NCBI RefSeq assembly: GCF_030345705.1
Contig: NZ_JAUASW010000001.1
Span: 1,612,001 to 1,676,000 of the forward strand
Reading direction: 5' to 3'
Length of the DNA stretch: 64,000 bases
Source of the DNA: Pelomonas sp. SE-A7
Lineage (GTDB): Bacteria > Pseudomonadota > Gammaproteobacteria > Burkholderiales > Burkholderiaceae_C
Positions 63,282 to 64,000 of the stretch are shown here, one piece after another; position 1 is the first letter of the stretch; each line of letters starts with the position of its first letter. A program made the translations under genes and the position numbers. Below the pieces are notes generated by a model, which was not told the DNA's origin, did no database searches, and was given only the letters and a program-made list of their open reading frames with translations.

Positions 63282-63863
63282 CTAACGTCTGTCCACCAGG
63301 GCATGGGCAATGGTGCCCAGGTCCACATATTCCAGCTCGCTGCCTATGGGCACACCGCGCGCCAGCCGCGTGGCGCGCATGCCGCGCGAGCGCAGGGCTT
63401 CGCCCAGCACATGGGCCGTGGCCTCGCCCTCGGCGGTGAAGCTGGTGGCGAGGATGACCTCCTCCACCTTGCCGTCCTGCGCGCGCTCCAGCAGCTGCTC
63501 GGCGCCGATCTGGCGGGCGCCAATGCCGTCCAGCGGGCTCACGCGGCCCAGCAGCACGAAGTAGTAGCCGCGGAAGGAACCGGTGCGCTCCAGCGCCGCC
63601 TGGTCGGCCGGTGTCTCGACCACGCACAGCAGCTTGCCGTCGCGCTGCTCATCGGCGCAGATGCCGCAGAGCTGCGTCTCGCTGAAGGTGTGGCAGCGCC
63701 CGCAATGACCGATATGCGCGGCCGCGCCTTGCAGGGCCTGGGCCAGCTGCTGCGCGCCTTCACGGTCGTGCTGCAGCAGGTGGTAGGCCATGCGCTGAGC
63801 CGATTTCTGGCCCACGCCGGGCAGGCGCCGCAGCGCCTCGATGAGAGCTTCGAGCGAGGTCAA
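63282..63863 (-). CDS. recR: Recombination protein RecR
   Basis: A 193-residue RecF-pathway protein. An N-terminal HhH region (RLPGVGQKSAQRMAYHLL), the zinc finger C54/C57/C66/C69 (HCGRCHTF, LCGIC), a Toprim domain (about 80-170), and a C-terminal Walker-B-like end are in order. It follows the ybaB gene, the usual arrangement. Confidence 0.97.
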   Translation of the reverse strand: MTSLEALIEALRRLPGVGQKSAQRMAYHLLQHDREGAQQLAQALQGAAAHIGHCGRCHTFSETQLCGICADEQRDGKLLCVVETPADQAALERTGSFRGYYFVLLGRVSPLDGIGARQIGAEQLLERAQDGKVEEVILATSFTAEGEATAHVLGEALRSRGMRATRLARGVPIGSELEYVDLGTIAHALVDRR

Positions 63864-63902
63864 AGTCCGGCCTTTCGCCGGGCCGCCCCAAGGAAGGCCG
63901 GC

Positions 63903-63941
63903 GCCCCCTCGGGGGGCAGCGAATGCAATTCGCGTGGGGGC
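63903..63941. repeat. Extragenic element in the ybaB-recR gap
   Basis: GCCCCC (63903-63908) can pair with GGGGGC at 63912-63917 or at 63936-63941. A GCGAAT-GCA-ATTCGC hairpin (63919-63933) sits between. The two pairings exclude each other. The 85-bp gap holds only this element and the recR ribosome binding region. Confidence 0.5.
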
Positions 63942-63948
63942 TCCATCC

Positions 63949-64000
63949 TCAGAAGGGGAATTTCATGCCGGGGGGCATGGGCATGCCGGCGGTCAACTTG
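63949..64000 (-). CDS. ybaB: YbaB/EbfC nucleoid-associated protein, C-terminal end only
   Basis: Only the last 16 codons are inside the window. They read KLTAGMPMPPGMKFPF then TGA, the usual C-terminus of YbaB/EbfC. The remainder lies beyond base 64000. The position just upstream of recR supports the call. Confidence 0.85.
   Translation of the reverse strand, partial: KLTAGMPMPPGMKFPF

Overview
The window is about 64 kb of uniformly GC-rich DNA from a bacterial chromosome, almost entirely coding. Gene content and order point to a betaproteobacterium of the order Burkholderiales: a yebC-purD-acyltransferase-hemF-nadD-rsfS-rlmH-maf-rng block, a tolB-pal-cpoB block, gloB divergent from a methyltransferase gene and rnhA, and ybaB-recR. 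A Rubrivivax/Roseateles-like lineage is my guess, not a proven assignment. I see no insertion sequence, prophage, CRISPR array, rRNA or integration scar. All functions come from reading motifs; no database search was possible.

Layout. 1-8.0 kb (minus strand): a selenocysteine formate dehydrogenase operon, fdnG(UGA)-fdnH-fdnI-fdhE-selA, preceded by an Mrp/ApbC iron-sulfur carrier gene. The alpha subunit has an in-frame UGA at codon 196 followed by a recognisable bacterial SECIS hairpin, and selA follows directly in the operon. 8.0-11 kb: a LysE-type exporter, three tRNA-Lys genes with their own promoter and terminator, tcdA, and a YeeE/YedE transporter. 11-15.8 kb: tolB-pal-cpoB without tolQRA, then an ABC-2 exporter pair. 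15.9-23.4 kb: a long housekeeping run (rng, maf, rlmH, rsfS, nadD, hemF, plsC-like, purD, yebC) in which RsfS carries an unusual histone-H1-like tail.

23.5-33 kb: a HerA-like ATPase, a membrane protein/LytS-LytTR two-component operon, a GST, a lone FliD-C-like protein, small conserved proteins, a serine hydrolase and a LysR regulator with a paired-palindrome control region. 33-42.6 kb: an unknown secreted protein plus a lipoprotein, glnS, an enoyl-reductase-like MDR divergent from a LysR regulator, a secreted prolyl dipeptidyl peptidase, and dbpA. 42.6-52 kb: a PL5 alginate-lyase-like enzyme, a chemoreceptor, a GntR-serine hydrolase-phosphodiester glycosidase operon, an aldose epimerase, and a response regulator-TPR protein with a minimal histidine kinase. 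52-64 kb: an S46 dipeptidyl peptidase, a deoxycytidylate deaminase, a POT peptide transporter with a Crp/Fnr regulator, small Zn and DUF proteins, rnhA, a methyltransferase, gloB, mltD, a MAPEG protein, recR and the tail of ybaB.

How the parts fit. The formate dehydrogenase cluster is a complete respiratory formate-oxidising module coupled to its maturation factor and to the first step of Sec-tRNA synthesis; selB, selC and selD must lie elsewhere. Two periplasmic dipeptidyl peptidases (S9, S46) and a POT-family importer suggest growth on peptides. No wholly novel multi-gene system is evident. The best candidates for new biology are the RsfS H1-like tail, an inverted repeat that overlaps the fdnG ribosome binding site, the GntR/hydrolase/glycosidase operon, and the TPR response regulator with its minimal kinase.
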